NCBI GenBank assembly: GCA_902516285.1
Contig: CABXXT010000002.1
Span: 62,001-126,000, forward strand
Source of the DNA: an uncultured SAR86 cluster bacterium
GTDB taxonomy: Bacteria > Pseudomonadota > Gammaproteobacteria > Magnimaribacterales > D2472
Length of the DNA stretch: 64,000 nt
Reading direction: 5' to 3'
In this document: positions 51,442 through 60,242 of the stretch, piece after piece
Position numbering within the stretch: the first letter of the stretch is position 1
Layout: the number at the start of each line of letters is the position of its first letter
The notes under the pieces: generated by a model
The model's database searches: none
What the model saw: only the letters and a program-made list of their open reading frames with translations
What the model was told of the DNA's origin: nothing
Made by a program: the position numbers and the translations under genes

Positions 51442-53421
51442 ATGAATATTTTTTACTATGATATAGCTGTTGGATTACCAATTAGACAATGTTTTACCTA
51501 TAAATCCAATAATTATATAAAAAAAGGCACCAGGGTAATTATTCCTTTTGGTAATAAAACATTGGTAGGTATAGTAGTAAAGAAATTATCTAATACTGAA
51601 TCAGTAGAAGGGTTAAAAGATATAATTTCAATACCTGATGATTGCCCTTGCTTTGACAAATCAATTTTTGAAACAATCTTATGGGCAGCAGATTATTATC
51701 ATCACCCTATTGGGGAAGTATTTCTGTCTTTTGTACCAACTTTACTTAGAAAAAAAAACGATAAAATTATAAGTACTTCAAATCGAGAGTCTAAATATGG
51801 ACTAAATAATGATGATAAGAACTTTAAACTTACAAAAGAGCAGAGTGTCAATCTATCCAAGTTAAATAAAATTGAAAAATTTAGTCCCTCTTTGATTTAT
51901 GGAGTTACTGGTTCTGGCAAAACAGAGATATATTTACAATTGGTTGAAAAATTTCTCAAAGAAAATAAATCTATCTTGATTTTAGTACCTGAAATAAATC
52001 TAATACCTCAGCTCTTAAAAAGATTTAAGAATAGATTTAAAGGTGAAATCGGGATATATCATTCAAGACAAACTCCTAATCAAAGATTAAGAGTTTGGCT
52101 AGGATCAAAATTTGGAGAAATAAAAATTGTTATTGGAACTAGATCCTCAGTCTTGATTCCATTAAAAAATTTAGGAGCGATAATAATTGATGAAGAGCAT
52201 GATCACTCATACAAACAAGCTGATGGATTCAGATTTTCAGGAAAAGATTTAGCAATAAAAAGAGCACAATTAGAAAATATACCTGTTTTCCTCGGTTCTG
52301 CTACACCATCATTGCAAACACTTAAGCTTGTAAAAGACAAAAGATATAAAAAATTTGATCTGCTTAGGAGAGTAGATGGTAAAAAACCTCCTAAGTTAAT
52401 TCCATTAGATATAAGCGATTCACCCTTACTTGGAGGATTAGCAGTTCAGACAATAAGCATTATCGAAACTGCAATAAATAGAGGAGAACAAGTCTTAATA
52501 TTTATAAATAGAAGAGGTTTTGCACCATTATATGAATGCAATAATTGTGGTTGGGTGGCTAAATGCTCATCATGTGAATCAAATTTAGTTTTTCATAAAT
52601 CAAAAAATAGATTGATTTGTCATAAATGTGAATCTGTATATGCAGTCAATGATAATTGTCCTGATTGTCAGTCAACTGAAATAAGTACCTTTGGGACTGG
52701 TACTGAAAGAGTTGAGGAGGTGCTTGGGAGCACTTTTAAGAAAGTCCCAATAATTAGAATGGACTATGACTCAACTAGGCTTAAGGGATCAATAGAAGCA
52801 ATCTATGAAAAAGCTAATGAGAGCAAGGAAGCGATACTTGTGGGGACACAAATGTTATCAAAAGGACATGATTTTCCAAAAGTAACCTTATGTGTGATTT
52901 TAAATGCTGATGGAGGCTTACTAAGCCCAGAAATAAATGCTGTTGAAAAAATTTCACAACAACTAATTCAGGTTTCAGGAAGAGCTGGAAGAAATAACAA
53001 TCTTGCAAAAGTGGTTATTCAAACTAGATACCCAAATGATCTAAATTTAAAACAAATTAAGACTGGTGATTATCAGTTAGTTGCAGATCGGTGCCTCAAA
53101 ACTAATAAAGCTATTGGGATGCCTCCTTATTCAACCATATCAATGTTAAGAGCCACGTCTCCAAATCAACAAAGTTGTCATAAATTTTTAGAGAAAGTTA
53201 GCAACCTTTTAGATAATAAAAAAAGTATCGCTATAATTGGACCACTTCCCTCAATACCTTTAAAAATAAAAGGAAACACAAGAAATCATTTGATTATAAA
53301 AACAAATACCAAAACTTATTTAAATAAGGTCCTTAAATTTTTAACAAATGAAATTCAAGCCTGGCCTGAAACAAAAAAGGTAAAGTGGAGTTATGACATA
53401 GATCCACATGACATGACTTAA
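51442..53421 (+). CDS. priA: Primosomal replication protein N' (PriA helicase)
   Basis: YGVTGSGKTEIYLQ, IIDEEHDHSYKQ, zinc-binding CNNCGW...CHKC...CPDCQS. Confidence 0.97.
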   Translation: MNIFYYDIAVGLPIRQCFTYKSNNYIKKGTRVIIPFGNKTLVGIVVKKLSNTESVEGLKDIISIPDDCPCFDKSIFETILWAADYYHHPIGEVFLSFVPTLLRKKNDKIISTSNRESKYGLNNDDKNFKLTKEQSVNLSKLNKIEKFSPSLIYGVTGSGKTEIYLQLVEKFLKENKSILILVPEINLIPQLLKRFKNRFKGEIGIYHSRQTPNQRLRVWLGSKFGEIKIVIGTRSSVLIPLKNLGAIIIDEEHDHSYKQADGFRFSGKDLAIKRAQLENIPVFLGSATPSLQTLKLVKDKRYKKFDLLRRVDGKKPPKLIPLDISDSPLLGGLAVQTISIIETAINRGEQVLIFINRRGFAPLYECNNCGWVAKCSSCESNLVFHKSKNRLICHKCESVYAVNDNCPDCQSTEISTFGTGTERVEEVLGSTFKKVPIIRMDYDSTRLKGSIEAIYEKANESKEAILVGTQMLSKGHDFPKVTLCVILNADGGLLSPEINAVEKISQQLIQVSGRAGRNNNLAKVVIQTRYPNDLNLKQIKTGDYQLVADRCLKTNKAIGMPPYSTISMLRATSPNQQSCHKFLEKVSNLLDNKKSIAIIGPLPSIPLKIKGNTRNHLIIKTNTKTYLNKVLKFLTNEIQAWPETKKVKWSYDIDPHDMT

Positions 53422-53425
53422 ATCT

Positions 53426-54679
53426 CTATATTTCTATTTTGATTATTTGATTTGGGTATATGGGCTTGTTTCTAAGATTGTTTAAATTATTTATAGAATC
53501 GACTGTAACACCAAACCTGATAGCAACTTCTGATAAAACATCTCCCTTCTGAATTTCATAATTCAGATAATTAGAATAATTTTCTAAAACAGATCCTGAG
53601 ACTGGTTCTTCTTTAAAATAATTATGTATACCAAGAAATATTGATCTAGCTATCATTCTTCTACCTGCTTTAGTTTTAAGTCTTTTTGCGTCTTCAGGAT
53701 TTGTTATAAATCCTGACTCAACCAACACAGAGGGTATATCGACAGATTTAAGCACTCTAAAATCAGCATACTCTACATTTTGTTTATGAATCTTTGTAAA
53801 TGGATCTCTTTTTAATTGATCTAGTATCTTGGTTCCTAACATCTTGCTCTTATCAATCTTCTTTTTGTAGGTATCAGGGTAAAGATCTCTTGCAGCGTCT
53901 TCATTGAAATCATAAGTTTTTAAATTTTTAATTTGAGCTTGAATTCTACTTCTTTCTTTATCCGATAGATTTCTTGCAACACTGCTAGATGATTCTTCTG
54001 ACCATATAAAGACTGATGCGCCTTTAACAGATGAAAGTCTAAATCCATCAGCATGGATTGAAACAAATGCATCTGCACCGTACTTTCTTGCATTTTGATA
54101 TCTGTCATTAAGACTAACGGTACTATCATCATCTCTAATTAACACTGCTTGATATCCTTCTGTATCTCGAAGAGTCCTCTCGAGTTCTTTTGCTATTAAA
54201 AGAGTTATATCTTTCTCTAAAACATTATTGCTACTTACCGCACCAGGATCATTACCTCCGTGGCCAGCATCGATGGCAACAACAATATCTCTAATATTAT
54301 TTTTTAAGTTTTTACTTTTTTTAATTTTAATTTTTAACAATATACCTTCATCTGTTTTTTCCTGAGTAGGTTTATTCCAAGCAACATATTCATATAAATC
54401 AATAACAATTCTAGTTAAGTCTTCTTTTGATGAAGCTCTAATTTGTTTAATGGGATAGTTATATTTTTTTTGAACATCTGACTTTAAATCACTCTGATAA
54501 ACATCTATAACAATTCTTGAAGGATCAACAAGTGCATATGATTTTATAAAAGATACTTTACTTAAAAGAAAAGATATTTCTGTAGATTCATTATCAGAAT
54601 TTTTTACTTCGAAGAATGAAATTTCATTTGCATATATTAGTGATGAGAGAGCTAATAAAAATAATGTGAATTTATTCAT
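53426..54679 (-). CDS. N-acetylmuramoyl-L-alanine amidase with AMIN and LysM domains (AmiC/AmiB-like)
   Basis: AMIN-like N-region, VVAIDAGHGGNDPGAV, ALVESGFITN-like motif, C-terminal LysM. Confidence 0.93.
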   Translation of the reverse strand: MNKFTLFLLALSSLIYANEISFFEVKNSDNESTEISFLLSKVSFIKSYALVDPSRIVIDVYQSDLKSDVQKKYNYPIKQIRASSKEDLTRIVIDLYEYVAWNKPTQEKTDEGILLKIKIKKSKNLKNNIRDIVVAIDAGHGGNDPGAVSSNNVLEKDITLLIAKELERTLRDTEGYQAVLIRDDDSTVSLNDRYQNARKYGADAFVSIHADGFRLSSVKGASVFIWSEESSSSVARNLSDKERSRIQAQIKNLKTYDFNEDAARDLYPDTYKKKIDKSKMLGTKILDQLKRDPFTKIHKQNVEYADFRVLKSVDIPSVLVESGFITNPEDAKRLKTKAGRRMIARSIFLGIHNYFKEEPVSGSVLENYSNYLNYEIQKGDVLSEVAIRFGVTVDSINNLNNLRNKPIYPNQIIKIEI

Positions 54680-55133
54680 AATATTTAATCAGATCTGAGA
54701 ATAGCTCACTGTTATCATTTAATAATACTTTTCTTTTACCCTCAAAATGTTCAAAAGATATCTTTAAATCAAAATCTCTATTTGAAACAAGCTTTTGAGG
54801 CCATTCAATAATTATAATTTTTTTTGAGTGCGTATTTCTATCTAAATTAAAAATATGAATATCTTCAGGTTCGCTGGTTCTATAAAGATCAATATGTAAG
54901 AAAATTGAATTTACTAAATCATATTCTTCACATAGAGTATAAGTTGGGCTTTTGACCATTCCACTCCAACCTGAATTAGCAATTATCGATCTAGTAAGAA
55001 AAGTTTTTCCAGTTCCGAGTTCTCCTTCTAGATGTAGTTCAATTGTAGGCTTATCTAATTTTACGATTTCATAAGCAATTCTCTTACCAAGCTCGTTAGT
55101 ATCAGCTTCGTTATTTAAGATAATTTCTCTCAT
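54672..55133 (-). CDS. tsaE: tRNA threonylcarbamoyladenosine biosynthesis ATPase TsaE
   Basis: LEGELGTGKTFLTRSI, KSPTYTLCEEY, HIDLYR. Confidence 0.95.
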   Translation of the reverse strand: MREIILNNEADTNELGKRIAYEIVKLDKPTIELHLEGELGTGKTFLTRSIIANSGWSGMVKSPTYTLCEEYDLVNSIFLHIDLYRTSEPEDIHIFNLDRNTHSKKIIIIEWPQKLVSNRDFDLKISFEHFEGKRKVLLNDNSELFSDLIKYYE

Positions 55134-55957
55134 TTATTTAATAACTCTCTACAAATTGGTATCAATGATGAAGCATTTAATCCAAGCTCGCCTACAGTCT
55201 CTTTAAAAATTAATCCTGCCCGAGCATGAACAGCAACTGCAAGCATACATGCATCCATAGTAGTTAAATTTTGTGCAAGAAGTGCAAGTAAAATCCCAGC
55301 AAGAACGTCTCCTGTTCCTCCTGAGGCAAGTTCTGGCCCACCTTCATTACATACAAGAACAGCGGAATCACTTTTTGAATATATTATAGTTCTATAACCT
55401 TTAAGAATTACATCTGCATTGTAGATCTTTGATATTTCTTCAGCAGCCTTAGGCCTATTTTTTTGTATCTCATTATTAGTAGTTTTTAAAAGTTTAGCAG
55501 CTTCTCCTGGATGAGGCGTTAGTACTAATTTAGTGTGATTAACAAATGAATTTTTATCTAATAAGGATAAAAAATTTAAAGCACCAGCATCTAATATAAG
55601 ACCATTTTTAAAATCATATTGATAAAAATTTTTAAAAAATTTCTCTGACCAGTTGTCCTCTCCAAGTCCAGGACCACATAAAGCAATTTTATTATCATCT
55701 TGCTGAGTATTATTTTTTTCACTAGAAACCATAACCTCAGGATTTCTCTCTAAGCTCGCTTGAACATTTTCTGGATGCGTAACTAGTGTTACAAGCCCAG
55801 CACCACAAAAGACACAAGCTTCTGAGGATAAAATACCAGCACCACCCATACCTTTTGTACCGGCTATTATTAAAGCTTTACCGTAGTCACCCTTATGTGA
55901 GTTAACTAATCTATAAGGAACTTTTTGTACGAGAGTATCAATATTGAATTCTTTCAT
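55130..55957 (-). CDS. nnrD: ADP-dependent NAD(P)H-hydrate dehydratase
   Basis: HKGDYGKALIIAGTKGMGGA, LTPHPGEAAKLL, ASGGTGDVLAG; no epimerase domain. Confidence 0.93.
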   Translation of the reverse strand: MKEFNIDTLVQKVPYRLVNSHKGDYGKALIIAGTKGMGGAGILSSEACVFCGAGLVTLVTHPENVQASLERNPEVMVSSEKNNTQQDDNKIALCGPGLGEDNWSEKFFKNFYQYDFKNGLILDAGALNFLSLLDKNSFVNHTKLVLTPHPGEAAKLLKTTNNEIQKNRPKAAEEISKIYNADVILKGYRTIIYSKSDSAVLVCNEGGPELASGGTGDVLAGILLALLAQNLTTMDACMLAVAVHARAGLIFKETVGELGLNASSLIPICRELLNK

Positions 55958-55961
55958 TATG

Positions 55962-57335
55962 TTATTGTTTATCGATTATTACTCCTAACCGATCCGATCT
56001 AAAAGAGCCTAAATATATTTTGTTTTCAAATGGAACTGCGATAGTAGGAAGACCAAATACTGTTTTACTATATGAAAACTTATTTTTAATCATCAAAGTA
56101 TCTTTATCAAGTTCAAAAATTGAAAAGGGAGCTGAGCAAGTTTTTCCTACTTCACAGTCTCTTAAATCATTTGGTTGAGAGTCAAGAGAAGTAACCCAAA
56201 CTGAATTATTGCTTATGTAAGGATTATCTGGAGACTCAATCGAAAAACTTTCTATTTCTTTATTTGCAATTAAATCAAATTTAGAAATCTTATCGCCTTT
56301 ATTATAATTTATGTATATAACTTGTTTTTTTTCATCCAAAGCAATTCCATTTGGGCCACTTCCATCCGTATTTTGTATTTTTTTAAATATATTTCTATCC
56401 CACTCCACAAGATATCCAGTATTTTTCTTTAATAGAGCTGCAATCAACCATCTTGATAATGTTATGTCTCTACCATACATATAAGATGCATAAAATGTCC
56501 CATCTTTTTTAAGACTTATATCATTAAAATAATACTTTTCTGGAACATTAATACATCCTCTCCATATCATCCCCCATTCATTATTTTCATTTATAAGCTC
56601 AAACATTTCTATTGTTTCTTTAGGATAATGACTGATAACACCAATTTGATATTGTTGATCATTTCTAGTGACAAGATCAATTCCATGAGGCCCATATTGT
56701 TGTGATTCTGACCTAGTACAAAATTTATCACCCCAGGTATTTTCTGCAATTTTAATATTTGGAACTAATTTTTTGCTAGATTTTATTTCTAACAACGAAA
56801 AGTAACCTGATTTTTCATGCTCATAAGGTTTGACTCCTCCAAATTCAGATATGAAAAGGAATTTACCATCTGGAGTAATTACTATATCCTCTGGGTTTTT
56901 AAAGCCACAAATTACAAAAATATCTTTATCTGAAATACATTCAGATATATCTTTTTTTGGTCCGATATAATCATTTAAGACAATCAGAATACCTATCAAG
57001 ATTAAAAACACAGATGTAGGTATAGAAAATTTGTAATAATTTCTAAAATATTTGCCTATTAATTTTTTAACTATGTTAGGAAAAATTAAGGCAAAGATTC
57101 CTCTTAAAAATAAAATGCACCCAAGTATGAAAGTTGTAAGAGTCCAGACCCTTTCAAACCATAATTCATAATTTAAAGAAATCCCAATGAGTAATAACCC
57201 TACAATCATTGAAAGAGAAGCAATAACTCTAAGATTTCCTTTTTGTAATATTTTTGAAAATAAGTATTTAGTGATTGGTTTGCATAAAATCAAACCGGCT
57301 AATGCAATACAGAAAAAGAAATAAAAATAATTCAT
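55962..57335 (-). CDS. Membrane protein: N-terminal TM helices fused to beta-propeller-like domain
   Basis: Hydrophobic first ~130 aa; PEDIVITPDGKFLFISEFGG, GPHGIDLV, GPNGIALDEKKQVIYI repeats. Confidence 0.65.
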   Translation of the reverse strand: MNYFYFFFCIALAGLILCKPITKYLFSKILQKGNLRVIASLSMIVGLLLIGISLNYELWFERVWTLTTFILGCILFLRGIFALIFPNIVKKLIGKYFRNYYKFSIPTSVFLILIGILIVLNDYIGPKKDISECISDKDIFVICGFKNPEDIVITPDGKFLFISEFGGVKPYEHEKSGYFSLLEIKSSKKLVPNIKIAENTWGDKFCTRSESQQYGPHGIDLVTRNDQQYQIGVISHYPKETIEMFELINENNEWGMIWRGCINVPEKYYFNDISLKKDGTFYASYMYGRDITLSRWLIAALLKKNTGYLVEWDRNIFKKIQNTDGSGPNGIALDEKKQVIYINYNKGDKISKFDLIANKEIESFSIESPDNPYISNNSVWVTSLDSQPNDLRDCEVGKTCSAPFSIFELDKDTLMIKNKFSYSKTVFGLPTIAVPFENKIYLGSFRSDRLGVIIDKQ

Positions 57336-57344
57336 ATTTTGCTA

Positions 57345-58235
57345 TCAAAATAATTCCTTTTTGATTATATCAATAATTTCAACTGGCTTGTCTAAAGGCA
57401 CATGATGAGCAGCGCCTTTTATTTCTTTAAATTCCATAATATCCGAATACATTAGTTTAATATTTTTAAGAATATTACCTGACATAAGAAGACTGTCTGA
57501 ACCATGGATAAATAAGGCTGGACAAGAAAATGAAAATTTGTAACCAAATAATCTTTCAAGACTATTAAACATATTATCATCAAACTTCCAACGCCAACCC
57601 TTTTCAGTATCTTTTACAGAGTATTCAGCAATATATCTAAGAAACCATTCATTTAAGCATTCTTGACTTGGCATTAATCTGAACCTTTTAAGAATAGTAT
57701 TTTTATCTGGATAATATTTTATTTTTCTTAAAGGGCCCCCTTGGTGTTCATCTGGATTGTAATCGGGAGGCCTTATAAATGTATCAATCATCACCAACTT
57801 CGTAATTAAGTCTTTTTTTTCTGATGCAACATAAGCCGCAACTTGTCCTCCTAAAGAATGACCAACTATATATACGTTTGATATTCGCCTCTTACTTTTT
57901 TGCTTCTCAATAATTTTAATTACGCATTTACCAAAGTCTTTAATGCTGTATTCTTGCCTAAAGCTTGAATCACCCATACCTGGAAGGTCAATGGCAATTA
58001 CGTTTGAGAAATCAGTAAAACTTGGTGCAATAGGGTCCCACCATTTTTTATGTGCGCCAGTACCATGAATAAATAAAATGAGATTTTCTGAATTAGATTT
58101 TGCTGACCATTCAGAATAAGATATCTTACCTTTGTTATCTTCAATAGTATTTTCAATACTGATTTCATTAATAGCTTTTAAAAACCAACTAGGCGCATTT
58201 GAGATATCATTAGTAAGATTGTCAGTGATTTTCAT
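57345..58235 (-). CDS. Alpha/beta hydrolase
   Basis: FIHGTGAHKKWW, VGHSLGGQVAAY, AAHHVPLDKP. Confidence 0.88.
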   Translation of the reverse strand: MKITDNLTNDISNAPSWFLKAINEISIENTIEDNKGKISYSEWSAKSNSENLILFIHGTGAHKKWWDPIAPSFTDFSNVIAIDLPGMGDSSFRQEYSIKDFGKCVIKIIEKQKSKRRISNVYIVGHSLGGQVAAYVASEKKDLITKLVMIDTFIRPPDYNPDEHQGGPLRKIKYYPDKNTILKRFRLMPSQECLNEWFLRYIAEYSVKDTEKGWRWKFDDNMFNSLERLFGYKFSFSCPALFIHGSDSLLMSGNILKNIKLMYSDIMEFKEIKGAAHHVPLDKPVEIIDIIKKELF

Positions 58236-58267
58236 AAAGAGTATTCTAAGCTATATAACTAAAATTT

Positions 58268-59059
58268 ATGAACAATAATTTAACTCCAGCATCAACAGTT
58301 CTTGTCTTAAGGGATAATAATAACTTAATGGAAGTATTAATGGTTAAAAGATCAAAGAAACCTCCATTTGGAAATTTGTATGTTTTCCCTGGAGGAAAAA
58401 TAGATGAAGACGATTTATTAGATGATCTTGAATCATATACCGATGGATTAGATGATAAGTCTGCATCTGATTTACTAGGTCTCAAAAAAGATGGTCTCAG
58501 TTTCTGGATAGCATCTATCAGAGAATGTTTTGAAGAAGTTGGTATTTTTCTTGCTACAAGAAGATCAGGAGAGAAGTTATTATTAGATGATAAAGAAAAA
58601 TTAAAATTTAAAGAATATAGAAAACTATTAATTGAGAACAAAATCAATCTTTTCTCAATATGCAAAAAAGAAGATTTAATTTTATCCACATCAAATTTAG
58701 CTCCTTTATCTCATTGGATTACTCCAAAGATTGAAGCAAGAAGATTTGACACTAGATTTTTCATTGCATATTTGCCAGATAACCAAATCGTAGAGCATGA
58801 CGGCCTTGAGATTACGAAAAGCTTATGGATTAATCCAAGCAAAGCAGTAAAAATGGCATTTAATGGTGAGATGCAGATGATAATGCCTACTATTAAAAAT
58901 TTACAATCATGTGAGGATTTTGATAATTCAACACAAATGTTAGATACCTACAAAAAATTTACCAATAAAGATATACCACCAATTCTTCCTAAATTTTTCA
59001 AAAAGAATGGTAATTGGGTAGGATTATTACCTGATGATGTAGGGTACGAGGACCATTAA
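58268..59059 (+). CDS. NUDIX hydrolase with insertion in Nudix box (NUDT19/RP2p-like)
   Basis: FPGGKIDEDD...(long insert)...IRECFEEVGIF. Confidence 0.87.
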   Translation: MNNNLTPASTVLVLRDNNNLMEVLMVKRSKKPPFGNLYVFPGGKIDEDDLLDDLESYTDGLDDKSASDLLGLKKDGLSFWIASIRECFEEVGIFLATRRSGEKLLLDDKEKLKFKEYRKLLIENKINLFSICKKEDLILSTSNLAPLSHWITPKIEARRFDTRFFIAYLPDNQIVEHDGLEITKSLWINPSKAVKMAFNGEMQMIMPTIKNLQSCEDFDNSTQMLDTYKKFTNKDIPPILPKFFKKNGNWVGLLPDDVGYEDH

Positions 59060-59856
59060 TGGATAGCATTAAGAAAATCACCGCTCCAAATGGAGGCATA
59101 TTTACCGGGCAAGGGACTAATACATATTTAGTAGGAAAGGACGATATTACTTTAATTGATCCTGGACCAAACATTCAAGAACATGTTGAAAATATTCTTT
59201 TAGAGGGCTATGGAAAAATAAATAGAATATTAGTGACTCATACTCATACGGATCATTCTCCTGCAGCTTTACCAATTTCAAAAGAACTTAATATTCCTAT
59301 GTATGGTCGATTGGTTGATGGAAAATCAGATTGGGAAGATAAAAGCTTTATTCCTGATAATGTTCTCAGTCATGGCGATATTATTAAAACAAGTGAATAT
59401 TCTCTCGAAGTAATCCATACCCCTGGACATGCAAGCAATCACCTATGTTTTTATTTAACTCAAACGAAATGTCTTTTTACTGGTGATCATATTATGGATG
59501 GTTCGACTGTTGTAATTGCACCTCCAGATGGCAATATGGCAGCATATTTAAGCTCTCTTGAATTACTCAAAAATTACGATATTGAAAACTTCGCCCCAGG
59601 ACATGGAAATTTTATGGATAATCCCAATAAAACCATTGATTCAATCATAAGACATAGGCTAGCAAGAGAGTCAAAAGTGATGAGAAATATAGAGGCCAAT
59701 CAAAATCTCACTATAGATGAATTATTACCAATAGTTTATTCGGATATTCATGATTCTTTGTATCCAATAGCTAAAATGAGTTTATTGGCACATCTAATAA
59801 AATTGGTCAGCGATAAAAAAATTAATTTAAATGACGGAAATTACTCTTCGCCTTGA
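59059..59856 (+). CDS. MBL-fold metallohydrolase (LACTB2-like)
   Basis: VTHTHTDHSPAALP, HTPGHASNHLCF, FTGDHIMDG. Confidence 0.92.
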   Translation: MDSIKKITAPNGGIFTGQGTNTYLVGKDDITLIDPGPNIQEHVENILLEGYGKINRILVTHTHTDHSPAALPISKELNIPMYGRLVDGKSDWEDKSFIPDNVLSHGDIIKTSEYSLEVIHTPGHASNHLCFYLTQTKCLFTGDHIMDGSTVVIAPPDGNMAAYLSSLELLKNYDIENFAPGHGNFMDNPNKTIDSIIRHRLARESKVMRNIEANQNLTIDELLPIVYSDIHDSLYPIAKMSLLAHLIKLVSDKKINLNDGNYSSP

Positions 59857-60242
59857 TCTGAAACATCATTTATATCTTTCTTCTTGAAAAGTTTTTCCAG
59901 TTTCTCAAAATTAAAATCATTTTCATCACTATTTACAACAACTATGCCTTTTTTCTTTTTTAAATAAATTTGAATTTTATTTTCATCTTTATTGTTAGCT
60001 CTTTTAACGGCTATCTTGGTTAATTCAGACTCCATACAACTTGCATCTGAAGATACGATTTGATACCTTCCATCTTCATTATTTGGATGAGGTTGATGAT
60101 TTACAGGTTTTTGCAAACATGTAAGACTTGCTCTGCTAAATGATGGATCATCTGCTCCAATAATTTTGTCAAAATCACCTTCTGGAACTGACATACAACT
60201 AGTAAATAATATTATTGATGATGAAAGTAACGTATATTTCAT
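59841..60242 (-). CDS. Hypothetical lipoprotein
   Basis: Signal with lipobox-like FTSC; ORF abuts acs. Confidence 0.6.
   Translation of the reverse strand: MKYTLLSSSIILFTSCMSVPEGDFDKIIGADDPSFSRASLTCLQKPVNHQPHPNNEDGRYQIVSSDASCMESELTKIAVKRANNKDENKIQIYLKKKKGIVVVNSDENDFNFEKLEKLFKKKDINDVSDQGEE

Noticed and set aside
58246-58689. 147-aa minus-strand ORF
   Set aside because: Entirely antisense to the well-supported NUDIX gene; low-complexity Ser/Phe/Leu composition typical of antisense reading.
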